64,000 bases of DNA from Agapanthus africanus. Its lineage: Eukaryota > Streptophyta > Magnoliopsida > Asparagales > Amaryllidaceae. The stretch is from assembly GCA_030015575.1 (NCBI GenBank), contig JASDDO010000018.1, forward strand, positions 382,225,908 through 382,289,907. The letters are read 5' to 3'. A program made the translations under genes and the position numbers. The stretch's first letter is position 1, and each line of letters begins with the position of its first letter. Under the pieces are notes generated by a model. That model did no database searches and was not told the DNA's origin. It saw nothing but the letters and a program-made list of their open reading frames with translations. Of this stretch, positions 1 through 9,445 are shown piece by piece.

Positions 1-1875
1 CAGATAGGCGATGGATGATCCCATATCCATCGGTGTTTGACATCAGAGATGATATACGGGTGCTCAGTAGAGAGACTGGGTACACTGGATGGACTCGCCG
101 AGAACTCCCAGATGGTATTATACCTCACGTCAGATGGCAGTTCTCTGGTGACACTGGTACAGAGTAGTCTGTTGACCCGAGATCGTCATAGAGTCTTGTG
201 TGGTTCCCACTGTGCTTTGATTTCCATCTTACCACGTCCAAGAGGGCGTGCAAAATGGTGGTTTTTGGGTACAGTCCCGAGTCACATGGAGGCAATGAGC
301 GATAGGAGGGGATTCGTCTCTCCCGGTATAGGGAGTTGATGTTGCGCTGTGTTCGATTAGCTATAACAGGAAATCCCTGGCCAGGGTTGGTGAGATTTAC
401 TGGTAAGTGTTACCAGTAGTTTCTCGAACAGTTATAGACCTCATATCGACACGACTTATTGAGCTATTGGGGTCTGACGTTTACCACCCCTAGGCGAGAT
501 ATGCGACATATCAGACGATCAGACCGGACTGTACGGTAGTGTTACTGGTTGGATTCACTGGAGTGTGAGCGGGCTTGCTCGTCGATCTTCAGATCGCTCA
601 ATACCCGGGTGGCCGTTACGTTTAGCAGACCGCTTGCGGCTTGTGGGTGTTTGATATGATCATCACCTGCTGCCGGCGTATTGACGAGTCTTTAGAGTCC
701 TACACAGAGGTTTCCTGGCTCAAGCGAAACGAAATAGGAGCGCATATGAGATATGTGCGGGACCGAGAATAATGCGTGTATGTGATACCGTATTCCATTC
801 TCGCGATGAATGTATCGAATGGTTGTATGCGATATAACCTAGTTATCAAATCAAGGATTGATTCGATAAGCCGATACATTGTATACTAGTCGGTTATATG
901 CGATATGACCGGGTCGTTAAATCAAGTGTTAATTTAATGATTTAATGCATAATTATATATTTGATATATTACTTTGCATTAACTAGTATTGGTTCACTTT
1001 AAATGGATTTTCTCACTCGGATTGTACACATTGTATATGTGATATACTTTTGTGCACTTGATTGTATCATGTTTGATGATACATGTTTAACTATAGTTAA
1101 GTGTAATGGATTAAGCCATGGTTAAACTATTGATTAGGGTTTTCTATTCTTACTTATTTATTTATTTATTTATTTTGAATAGATAAGAAAAGAATGGTTG
1201 CTAATTTTGGAGTTTAGTTGAAGCTTCATGAAGCTTTGACTTTGTAACCATTCTTGTCTTCATCTTTAACCCTAACCATTAATCTAACCTTAGTTAATTC
1301 TCTACACTTGACCGTGGTTCTAATATGATAAGTATTCATTTTCTTTTCCAATTATAATAATTCTTATCATATTATTCTTCTTCTTCTTCCTTGAACTTCA
1401 AGAAGAAAGCTTACCTCATCAATGGTGATTGATGAATTAGAGTGAGAAATCCAATTCTAAAGTTAACCCAGCTCCTATTTCTTCATCCTCTACCTCTTGC
1501 CAAGTAGTAGAGTGTGTTTTCTTCACAAGTTTCTTGACTTGGTGAAGTCGGAGCTTGATTTAGCGATGCCTCGACGTAGATCATCTTCGGCATGGACGTC
1601 GACGACCTAGCCCGTTCTTTCTCCGACGAAGACGACGCTAGAGCCCGGATTCTTCTTGGACAGCGGTGATGACTTCTTCATGGAGCTATGGAGGTGGACA
1701 AACGGATCTACAAAGGTTGTATATCCGTATCCCTTAGTTAACTGTTAACTAGATTACTTTTTCGCCTAGTTTTCTAGCAAACGATCCGTAGTCGGGTCTC
1801 TCGGCACCTAGAATTTTTGAAATTGCCATGGTCGATGGCTTGTGAGACCTCACTAGTGTGCCTTGGAACCCTACA
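1..1875 (+). mobile_element. Angela-type Ty1/copia LTR, 3' portion
   Basis: This stretch aligns throughout with the solo LTR at 41725-43917, starting about 340 bp inside it. It ends in the same CCCTACA motif, at 1869-1875. The left end lies outside the window, so it may be a 3' LTR or a solo LTR. The next base (1876) resumes a Tat-type LTR in mid-sequence, so this copia copy was inserted into the 5' LTR of element A. The lineage is inferred from related LTRs in this window that begin TGTTGGATATG and from the Angela-like pol at 9446-12580. ORFs in it are short and show no domain. Confidence 0.8.
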
Positions 1876-2209
1876 GCTGCTAGCACCCTTGACCCCCAGC
1901 CCGCTATCCGGGTAGCGGGACCCCCGTAAAAACTCTGCGTGGCTCCCGATATATCCAAACCCCCTTTCAAAACACAACACACGTACACTGCACATTGAGT
2001 TCGCATGACCAGTTTAACCCGTTAATGGAGGTTCCTTCGCCCCAAAGGCGAGGGGTAATTAACGGCAGCTTAGCGCCTGAGCGGCTGCCGGAGATTCGGA
2101 TCCCCACAATCAATAAACCCCGGCCTACCCTAGGCAGAGGGAATCTGTAGTACGCCTGACAAGCGCGTGCGTATTTCTATCTCAATGGGGTGACGAAAAA
2201 CACCCTACA
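1876..2209 (+). repeat. Element A 5' LTR, last 334 bp
   Basis: This matches the final part of the 3' LTR at 9110-9445 and the LTR ends at 57239 and 62755. It closes with CCCTACA, followed 5 bp later by the primer-binding site. The upstream part of the LTR is separated by the copia LTR and lies off the window. Confidence 0.9.
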
Positions 2210-2214
2210 GATTC

Positions 2215-2232
2215 TGGCACGCCCGGTGGGAC
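2215..2232 (+). other. Primer-binding site of element A
   Basis: The 18-mer TGGCACGCCCGGTGGGAC lies 5 bp after the LTR end. The same 18-mer lies 5 bp after the LTR ends of elements B (57245) and C (62761). It begins with TGG, as expected for pairing to a tRNA CCA end. I do not assign the tRNA. Between it and the gag start (2233-2352) is a short leader with no ORF of note. Confidence 0.85.
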
Positions 2233-2352
2233 CAATCTCTCCTCCCATATTTCGGGTTAAGCGTTCATGCGAACTCAATAAATATACATACCTGTATTTA
2301 TACTAAAAATAATGCTTTTTCATGCAGATTTTCAAGCAATCACCTTCCAACG

Positions 2353-4593
2353 ATGTCTTCGATGATGAACTCATCTCCCGTCTCCTACACGATGAGGATA
2401 GACTCTAGGACGGTCCTTCCGGCCAGTCTCGGGCGACAATGGGAGGAGACGCTGCTACCATTCGGCTCTATTGTGTTCATGCCAGTTGGCGCCATCCCAG
2501 CTCCTCAAGCCATGTTGGCAGACAAACCGGTCTCGAAAGGCAGGAGACCAAATGTGGTGATCTCAAGGGCGCCCCAACCCAAACGCAAGTCGGTGTCTGA
2601 ACGAATTTCCTTGGCCCCAGCTGGGGGCAAGGCCATCAACACCAATAAAGCTACAACGCATCCCGAGAAAGCTCCAGCGGTGCCCTTGACCATTGCTCGA
2701 TCGGGTGCCTTCTCTAAGCTCCCCTCTGATCAACTCACAATGGCTTCCCGGGTAGCAGATGCCCGCCAAGCCTTCAAAATCGAGAAGCTGAGGGAGAAAA
2801 GGCTCAGATATAGAGCCAACAAAAGGGCTAGGGCTACTGCCAGGCTAAACCTCATGAGGTTCGAAGAACAGGGTTACCCCGCCAAAGATGAGGAGATGGC
2901 TGAATGTGTTATCCACACTGTCTACGTGGTGGGCACGCGCAGCAAGAGCAGGGACGGGGCCACCACATCTCAAATCCAATCTGGCTTGAATGTGGTTGCC
3001 ACTTCCCAAGAACAGACGCCTTCGCTGGATGATGGAAACCCTCTCGATGAGGCTGATAGGCAGAGAGAGCCCTCAATTCATGAGGAGTCAGGCTCGGAAA
3101 GCGAAGATGAGCCAACTTTCCGTCCTAAGACCGCAGAGCAGCAACTTCTCCAAGACCTCCGAAAACAGCTCAAAAACAAAGATAAGGAGATGGCTAAGCT
3201 CTACTCAAAGATCGACGACTTGACAAATGTCGTCTTACGTCTTACGGCCCAACTTGCCTCTCAGCCGCCCAATCAAGCACAGGGCTCAGCTCATGAACCG
3301 GGAAATGGTGTCCCGAGACAGCCGACGCCCATTCCCTCAAATCCAAAAGTGGGCGGACCGCATGAAAATCAGTCGCATCCTATCTCAGCAAATCTCTTGG
3401 CTACCGATGACAGTAGCCCGCTAACTCAAGATCAAATCATGGATTTGGTTGCCAACAAAGTCAAAACCTTAGTAGCCGAAGCCGAAGCGCAAAAAGATAT
3501 CAGCAGTAGTGGGAGACCATATCCTGCTCAGTATGATCTGGTAGAATTTCCTAGCGGCTATGTCATCCCCAAATTCGGAAGATTCGATGGGACGGGAAAT
3601 GCGAATCAGCACATCGCCCACTTCAAAGCCTCATGCGGGAATACTGGGGGCAATGATGCGCTTCTCCTCTGCCAGTTCGTTAATAGCTTGACCGATGTTG
3701 CTTTCGACTGGTACGCGAGCCTACCGGATGGCTCCGTTACTACTTTCGTCCAAATGGAGTCTTTGTTTCGACAAAGATTCATGAGCGTCAGCGATAAGAT
3801 CACCATTGCCGAGCTCGTAAGGACCAAGCCCAAGAACAACGAAAGCAGCACGGATTTTATAACCCGATGGCGCAATCTCTCCGTTAAATGCGAACCGCCG
3901 ATAGAGCAGGACCAATCTGTCAGTCTCCTCGTCGGAAATCTCAACAATTGGATGGCCCCATTTCTATGCACCGCGGGTCTCAAAACATTCCAAGAGCTGA
4001 CCAGGAAAGTTCAGATGCTGGAGCGCTCAAAACAGGAGTCCTCCTCGGATTCCCAAAATAACAATAGGTCCGGGAGAAACCGAAAGGACGATAATCGCAA
4101 AGGCGGAAACTCCAATGATTCTGAATCTTTCAACACTTCGGCTAACCAAAATAAGCAAGGGATGAGCGGGCCTAGCGCCAACCAGCCTCAGAAGCCAGTC
4201 TTCGGAGAGGGAGGAGAATCTCCACTGAAAGAGAAGCTGGATAAGGTCTATTCCTTCAGAAGGGACAAAATCCGTAAAATATTCAAAGATGCCCTGAAGA
4301 ACGGTCTACAACTGCCAGAGTCAAAAAGACCGCAGGAAGCGAATAGGACCGACGACCCCAAATACTGCCCCTATCACAGAGTGATAGGCCATGCCATTAA
4401 GGACTGCTTCGTCTTCAAAGATTGGGTCGAAAAGCAATATAAGGCAGGAGAGATAGAACTGTCCAAAGGCGTGTTAGTAAACAGTCAAGACGCGACCGCC
4501 AATTTCATACAAACGGAGACTGAAGTTCTTCGTGAAACAGATTCTCTCAGACATCTGCCTTTCTCTGAAAACAATCGACCACCACGTCATTAA
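2353..4593 (+). CDS. gag: Gag polyprotein of element A, Tat lineage, intact
   Basis: A 746-residue structural protein that should form cytoplasmic virus-like particles and bind element RNA. In order: a conserved N-terminus (about residues 10-50) shared with elements B and C; a very basic stretch at about 145-166, rich in KR/RAR; an acidic Ser/Glu patch near 245; a predicted coiled coil at about 260-300; and the retrotransposon Gag core at about 393-535, with the FDGTGN and FDWY motifs. Near residue 671 is a zinc knuckle variant CX2HX4HX4C beginning YCPYHRV, typical of Tat Gags. The start was chosen because ATG-TCT is conserved at the same place in B and C. It ends at TAA with no pol behind it. 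An uninterrupted ORF of this length beside decayed sister copies suggests a young insertion or selection on Gag. Confidence 0.93.
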   Translation: MSSMMNSSPVSYTMRIDSRTVLPASLGRQWEETLLPFGSIVFMPVGAIPAPQAMLADKPVSKGRRPNVVISRAPQPKRKSVSERISLAPAGGKAINTNKATTHPEKAPAVPLTIARSGAFSKLPSDQLTMASRVADARQAFKIEKLREKRLRYRANKRARATARLNLMRFEEQGYPAKDEEMAECVIHTVYVVGTRSKSRDGATTSQIQSGLNVVATSQEQTPSLDDGNPLDEADRQREPSIHEESGSESEDEPTFRPKTAEQQLLQDLRKQLKNKDKEMAKLYSKIDDLTNVVLRLTAQLASQPPNQAQGSAHEPGNGVPRQPTPIPSNPKVGGPHENQSHPISANLLATDDSSPLTQDQIMDLVANKVKTLVAEAEAQKDISSSGRPYPAQYDLVEFPSGYVIPKFGRFDGTGNANQHIAHFKASCGNTGGNDALLLCQFVNSLTDVAFDWYASLPDGSVTTFVQMESLFRQRFMSVSDKITIAELVRTKPKNNESSTDFITRWRNLSVKCEPPIEQDQSVSLLVGNLNNWMAPFLCTAGLKTFQELTRKVQMLERSKQESSSDSQNNNRSGRNRKDDNRKGGNSNDSESFNTSANQNKQGMSGPSANQPQKPVFGEGGESPLKEKLDKVYSFRRDKIRKIFKDALKNGLQLPESKRPQEANRTDDPKYCPYHRVIGHAIKDCFVFKDWVEKQYKAGEIELSKGVLVNSQDATANFIQTETEVLRETDSLRHLPFSENNRPPRH

Positions 4594-4915
4594 ACTGGGA
4601 ACAGTCGACCACTAAGTCGTTAAACTGGAATGTAAAAAGAAATATGTGAATGTAAGCAAAAAAATGTGTAAATAAAAGAAAAATAAAAGCCGAAATGATG
4701 GGACAACTCGCAATAAAAATCAGCGAGTAAAAATAAAGATGAGAATAAAGCCGAAATGATGGGGCAACCACGAATAAATAGCCGAAATGATAGGGCAATC
4801 GCGATCTTTGCGATAAGAAAAGCTGAAATGATAGAGCAATCGCGGTAAAACAAAAAAAAACAGAAACAAAGCAAAAAGAAACAAAAAAAAAACAAAAACA
4901 AACACAAAACAACGG
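4594..4915 (+). repeat. Post-gag A-rich region with short hairpin repeats
   Basis: Just after the stop are two copies of the 30-bp AAACTGG unit that is expanded in element B. From 4686 to about 4850 four copies of a GCCGAAATGATGGGGCAA-type unit follow, each with a small inverted repeat (for example ACTCGC paired with GCGAGT, and ATCGC with GCGAT). The rest is A-rich. Minus-strand ORFs here are low-complexity and are not genes. Confidence 0.7.
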
Positions 4916-5138
4916 CGAATGATGAGTCGCTCCTGGTACCATATTCCAGTGTAGCGATGCAGACGCCAACCAAAATCCAATTTTTCAAAACTCTCCCCGC
5001 CCTACGGTTAGTCCCCAAATGGACTACCGTATACAATCCACGGGCTCAAATAATTCTCGTCATACCCATGCCCCACCACAATTACCAGTTACGCGGCTGG
5101 TCTCCGCCTTGGGAATTATGCTCCATTGATAAGACCCA

Positions 5139-5311
5139 CTCATGTGTCCTCACGATATATGAAGAGAACAAACCTTTGTGGGATCCTTACGACTCATAAA
5201 GGAAAAACACACTTAGGAGTCCTCACGACTCCTAAGGAGAAAATACACTTGCGGGATCCTTACGACTCGTAGGGAGAAAATGCTTTTATGGGACCCTCAC
5301 GGCTCATAAAA
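5139..5311 (+). repeat. Hairpin array 1 with CTYAC loops, element A
   Basis: Five hairpins in tandem, about 36-38 bp apart, with purine-rich linkers that often read GGAGAAAA. The best is 5212-5236: a perfect 10-bp stem CTTAGGAGTC/GACTCCTAAG around the loop CTCAC. Others are at about 5139-5163, 5174-5202, 5250-5271 and 5284-5311. Stems differ from copy to copy but stay complementary, while the apical loop stays CTCAC or CTTAC. Confidence 0.8.
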
Positions 5312-5765
5312 TTGAAAAGCCTTAGGCGATAGGGATCTAAACCTGTCTCCTAAGCCATCGCTCCCCAATCCCCAAATTGTGAATGATGAGTCGCTCCTGG
5401 TACCATACTCCAGTGCAGCGATGCAAACGCCAACCAAATTCCAAATCTCTTACCCCAATGGCGAATGATGAGTCGCTCCTGGTACCATATTCCAGTGCAG
5501 CGATGCAGACGCCAACAAAGTCCCGAAACGTTTATGGCCCTACGGTCTGGATCATACATCCTGCAAAACCGTATACAATCCACGGGCGTAAAACAATCCC
5601 AATCTCTCCAAAAATAATAAAATAAAAATAAAAAGAGGTATGTCCACAAGCAAAATGGGCACGGATGAAAACCCGAAAGGGCTCCGTGAGTAAAAACAGC
5701 AGGACTGCCGGCGAGTTTGTGAAAACCCGAAAGGGCGCAAACTCATGAAAAAGAGATAAAATGCA

Positions 5766-5938
5766 CTCACAAGGTCCTCTCGACTTTGTGAGGAGAAAAT
5801 TCCCGTGTGAGATCCTTACGACTCACAATGGAGCAACACACTTGGGAGTCCCCACGACTCCCGAGGAGAAAATACACTTACGGGATCCTTACGACCCGTA
5901 GGGAGAAAATGCTTTGTGAGACCCTTACGGCTCATAAA
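5766..5938 (+). repeat. Hairpin array 2 with CTYAC-type loops, element A
   Basis: Five hairpins of the same family: 5766-5792 (CTCACAA/TTGTGAG outer stem, GTC/GAC inner stem, loop CTCTC), 5806-5827 (TGTGAG/CTCACA), 5841-5865 (10-bp stem, loop CCCAC), 5879-5900 (TACGGG/CCCGTA) and 5913-5938 (TTTGTGAG/CTCATAAA with one wobble pair). Most are followed by a GGAGAAAA-like linker. Confidence 0.8.
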
Positions 5939-6169
5939 ATTGAAAAGTCTTAGGTGATAGGGACCTAAAACCTGTCTCCTAAGCCATCGTTTCCTAATAA
6001 GCAAACGCAAATGATGATTCGCTCCTGGTACCATATTCCAGTGTAGCGATGCTGATGCTAAACAAAAAAAAAACCCAATTCCCAAATCCTCTCATGACAA
6101 TTGATGCTTCGCTCCCGGTACCATATTCCAGTGTAGCGATGCTGATGTCAACCCAAATCAAATCAAACC

Positions 6170-6565
6170 AACAACTTCTACGACGGAATCATGCTCTGTC
6201 CCAGAATTTACCCTGTGTCGAAATCATGCTTCGGCTCGGAATCAACCAATGACCTCCGCCTCGAAATCATGCTCCGCCTCGAAATCAAGTCAACCGGCAA
6301 GCTCTGCGTCGGAATTATGCTTCGTCTCAGAATGCACCCCGTGTCGAAATGATGCTTCGCCTCGGTGTACCTGCCTTCCCTGTCGAAATTATGTTTCGTC
6401 TCGGAATCGAGTCAGCCAACAAGCTCTGCGCCGGAATCATGCCCCGTCTCAGAATATACCCCGTGTTGAAATCAATGCTTCGCCTCGGAATATTTGCCTC
6501 CCTTGTCGGAATTATACTTCGCCTAGGAATCTACCTCTGCATCGAAATCATGCTTCGGTAAGAAT
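6170..6565 (+). repeat. Irregular GTCGAAATCATGCTTCG repeats
   Basis: Degenerate units built on 'CGAAATCATGCTTCG(C/G)CTCGGAAT' with variable inserts. They appear to be an older or diverged form of the 20-bp word that makes up the next array. ORFs of 121 and 70 codons across it follow the repeat and are not supported as genes. Confidence 0.65.
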
Positions 6566-6569
6566 GTCT

Positions 6570-7700
6570 GCCGATCCTTGGAATCATGCTCCGCTCTTCG
6601 GAATGATGCTCTGAATCCTGGAATTATGCTCCACTCATCGGAATGATGATCTGATCCGCTGGAATTATGCTCCGCCCATCGGAATAATGCTCCGAACCTC
6701 TGGAATCATGCTCCGCTCTTCGGAAAGATGCTCCGAATCCTGGAATTATGCTCCACTCATCGGAATGATGATCCGATCCGCTGGAATTATGCTCCACCCA
6801 TCGGAATGATGCTCTGATCCCTGGAATTATGCTCCGCTCTTCGGAATGATGCTCCGAATCCTGGAATTATGCTCCACCCATCGGAATGATGCTCCGATCC
6901 CTGGAATTATGCTCCACCCTTCGGAATGATGTTCTGATCCCTGGAATCATGCTCCGCCCTTAGGAATGATGCTCCGAATTCTGGAATTATGCTCCGCTCT
7001 TCGGAATGATACTCCGAACCCCTGGAATTATGCTCCGCTCTTCGGAATGATGCTCCGGATCCTGGAATTATGCTCCACCCATTGGAATGATGCTCCGATC
7101 CCTGGAATTATGATCCACCCTTCGGAATGATGCTCTGATCCCTGGAATCATGCTCCGCCCTTCGGAATGATGCTCCGAATTCTGGAATTATGCTCCGCTC
7201 TTCGGAATGATACTCCGAACCCCTGGAATTATGCTCCGCTCTTCGGAATGATGCTCCGGATCCTGGAATTATGCTCCACCCATCGGAATGATGCTCCGAT
7301 CCCTGGAATTATGATCCACCCTTCGGAATGATGCTCTGATCCCTGGAATCATGCTCCGCCCTTCGGAATGATGCTCCGAATTCTGGAATTATGCTCCGCT
7401 CTTCGGAATGATGCTCCGAACCCTTGGAATGATGCTCAACTCTTCGGAATGATGCTCCGATCCTTAGAATCATGCTCCGCTCATCGGAATGATGCTCCGA
7501 TCCTTGGAATCATGGTCCGCTCATCGGAATGATGCTCCGATCCCTGGAATTATGCTCCACCCTTCGGAATGATGCTCCGAATCCTGGAATCATGCTCCGC
7601 CCTTCGGAATGATGCTCCGAATCCTGGAATTATGCTCCGCTCTTCGGAATGATGCTCCGAACCCTTGGAATGATGCTCCGCTCATCGGAATGATGTTCCA
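6570..7700 (+). repeat. 40-bp minisatellite with 201-bp higher-order period
   Basis: About 28 units of 40 bp, each made of two 20-bp halves on the pattern GGAATnATGCTCCGnnnnnn. Between about 6934 and 7400 a five-unit block repeats with a 201-bp period: the same variant string starts at 6934, 7135 and 7336. Hypervariable tandem repeats between gag/pol and the 3' LTR are known for the Tat lineage and can seed genomic satellites. Confidence 0.85.
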
Positions 7701-7768
7701 CCTTGAAGTCCAGCTTCAAGATCCATCAATTTCATGCACACAACTCAAATGGGCGGTGTGCATTTATT

Positions 7769-7782
7769 GATGGGGGGCACTT
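7769..7782 (+). other. Polypurine tract of element A
   Basis: TGATGGGGGGCACTT lies immediately before the LTR start TGTTGGG at 7783, the expected place for the plus-strand primer. Confidence 0.8.
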
Positions 7783-8100
7783 TGTTGGGTTCAAAATTTG
7801 CACCCCGGTTGACCGAGTCAAAGTCAAGGTCAACCCCCAAGCTAGGTGGGCCCAAGCTCAGGTCAAGCGGGCCCATGCCCAAGTCAAGCCCGCGGCCAGC
7901 CTCCCCATGCCAACAACAAAATCATGTAATAAATAATTTTTATGTAATTTTTTTATACATGAATGTATGCAAAATGGGTATAAAGCCAATATTTTGTAAG
8001 CCCGTGGCTTATGTGCAAAAATAAAATGGCACATGAGCCATGGGATGGCTAAAATGCTATTTTTGTAAAGCCCAAGGGGCTATATGTAAATATGTAAGCC

Positions 8101-8107
8101 TATAAAA
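8101..8107 (+). promoter_or_regulatory. TATA box of Tat LTR A
   Basis: TATAAAA, in the context AAGCCTATAAAAGG, is conserved in LTR C (61588) and as TATATAA in LTR B (56221). Transcription would start about 30 bp downstream, before the palindrome chain. Confidence 0.7.
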
Positions 8108-8187
8108 GGTAACATGATGAATAAAAAAAATAACACTTTTTCATTCCCCTAAAAACTAGGGTTCTTTGTGCCTCCTGCTCTTTCTCC

Positions 8188-8493
8188 AAGGTTCTAAACC
8201 TTCTCAATTTTTTCTGAATTAAATCAAGAGTTTTACTCTTTCTTTTCCAAAACTAAGTAGTTTTCCACCACAAAACCCACAAAGGGGAACTCAGATCTCC
8301 CATCAGATCTCAAAAAGGAGTGTTTTTTAAAATCTCCTACTTCTTGATCTTCAAGATCCGGCCAAACAACAGAAGGAAGAAGAAGAACCCCCTTCATCAG
8401 CTTCAAAACATCCAAGGAGTTTAACTCCATACATATATACATAACAAATATTTCCTTTCTGAAGCATAGCTTCTGTTTCTTAGGCTAAAAGCC
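8188..8493 (+). other. Chain of eight short palindromes in the LTR leader
   Basis: Consecutive non-overlapping inverted repeats: AAGGTT/AACCTT (8188-8202), AAGAGT/ACTCTT (8226-8240), AAAACTA/TAGTTTT (8249-8264), paired AGATCT words (8293-8310), GATCTT/AAGATC (8346-8358), GGAGTT/AACTCC (8416-8428), GAAGC/GCTTC (8461-8473) and GGCT/AGCC (8483-8493). Except for the AGATCT pair, which has a 6-nt spacer, the spacers are 1-3 nt. Several are kept in LTRs B and C. Confidence 0.75.
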
Positions 8494-8534
8494 ACTTTTT
8501 CTCGCCGGCGCTCAAGCGCAGAGCGCCAGCGTGC

Positions 8535-8889
8535 CGACACATGGCGCGCTTGTGCTCAAGCGCAAGAGCCCGAGCGCAAGTCTCCCACGTGCCGACACGT
8601 GGCGCGCTTGCGCTCAAGCGCAAGCGCCCGAGCGCAAGTCTCCCCGGTGCCGACACGTGGCGCGCTTGCGTTCAAGCTCTAGCGCTCGAGCGCAAGTCAC
8701 CCCGGTGCCGACACGTGGCACGCTTGCGCCCCAGCGCAAGCGCTCGAGCGCAAGTCTCCCCCGTGCCGACACGTGGCGCGCTTGCGTTCAAGCTCTAGCG
8801 CTCGAGCGCAAGTCACCCCGGTGCCGACACGTGGCGCGCTTGTGCTCAAGCGCCCAGCGCTCAAGCGCAGAGCACCCACGTGCCGACAC
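8535..8889 (+). repeat. 58-bp GC-rich minisatellite with CACGTG boxes
   Basis: The word CGACAC recurs at 8535, 8593, 8651, 8709, 8767, 8825 and 8884, an almost perfect 58-bp period. Most units contain ACACGTGG, a G-box core. Because 58 is not a multiple of 3, ORFs across it are chance products. Confidence 0.9.
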
Positions 8890-9445
8890 GTGGCACTTTA
8901 GCGCCTGAGCGCACAGCACCTAGGCGCACAGCGCCCAAGGTGCTGCCCCCACACATCCTTTGGATGTCTTTTCCCCCTTTCTTTCTTTTATATATATACA
9001 TATATACATATATACATATGTATACATATTTGCACACACACATGCTCCACGACACTGTCCCTGGTAGAAAAAAATTTCTAACGGGGCGCTGCCCCGCATC
9101 CCGCAAGGGGGCTGCTAGCCCCCTTGACCCCCAGCCCGCTATCCGGGTAGCGGGACCCCCGTAAAAACTCTGCGTGGCTCCCGATATATCCAAACCCCCT
9201 TTCAAAACACAACACACGTACACTGCACATTGAGTTCGCATGACCAGTTTAACCCGTTAATCGGAGGTTCCCTCGCCCCAAAGGCGAGGGGTAATTAACG
9301 GCAGCTTAGCGCCTGAGCGGCTGCCGGAGATTCGGATCCCTACAATCAATAAACCCCGGCCTACCCTAGGCAGGGGGAATCTGTAGTACGCCTGACAAGC
9401 GCGCGCGTATTTCCATCTCAATAGGGTGACGAAAAACACCCTACA

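Larger units (their letters stand above)
4927..6139 (+). repeat. Five copies of the TCGCT/AGCGA hairpin in element A
   Basis: Copies at 4927-4957, 5391-5421, 5473-5503, 6019-6049 and 6109-6139 have an outer stem TCGCT/AGCGA and an inner stem CTGG/CCAG (CCGG in the last copy) around a loop containing TACC. They sit in larger repeats of about 55-80 bp. Further copies occur in element B at 59667, 59743, 60207, 61124 and 61209. Confidence 0.8.
1876..9445 (+). mobile_element. Element A: gag-only Tat-lineage Ty3/gypsy retrotransposon
   Basis: The order is 5' LTR remnant (1876-2209), primer site (2215-2232), intact gag (2353-4593), repeat-rich non-coding region (4594-7768), polypurine tract, and complete 3' LTR (7783-9445). 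No protease, reverse transcriptase, RNase H or integrase is present, so it must borrow pol from a relative. This layout matches the TR-GAG class of non-autonomous elements. The Gag core and the histidine-variant zinc knuckle point to the Tat lineage. Element A interrupts the RNase H region of the minus-strand copia E1 at 9446. Its own 5' LTR is interrupted by the copia LTR ending at 1875. Confidence 0.85.
7783..9445 (+). repeat. Element A 3' LTR (1663 bp)
   Basis: It begins TGTTGGG and ends CCCTACA; the next base is copia E1 sequence. Related LTRs start at 55895 and 61273. In order: U3 with a TATA box at 8101-8107, a transcribed region with a chain of short palindromes (8188-8493), a GC-rich 58-bp minisatellite (8535-8889), a TATAC-rich stretch (8985-9030), and the conserved end shared with the 5' LTR. 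Confidence 0.92.

Noticed and set aside
4547..5036. Minus-strand ORFs of 86-140 codons, Phe/Leu-rich
   Set aside because: Antisense of an A-rich repeat region; the hydrophobic look comes from base composition.
8531..8908. Overlapping ORFs of 60-126 codons on both strands over the GC-rich array
   Set aside because: The 58-bp repeat has few stop codons in any frame; no domain, and frames rotate between units.
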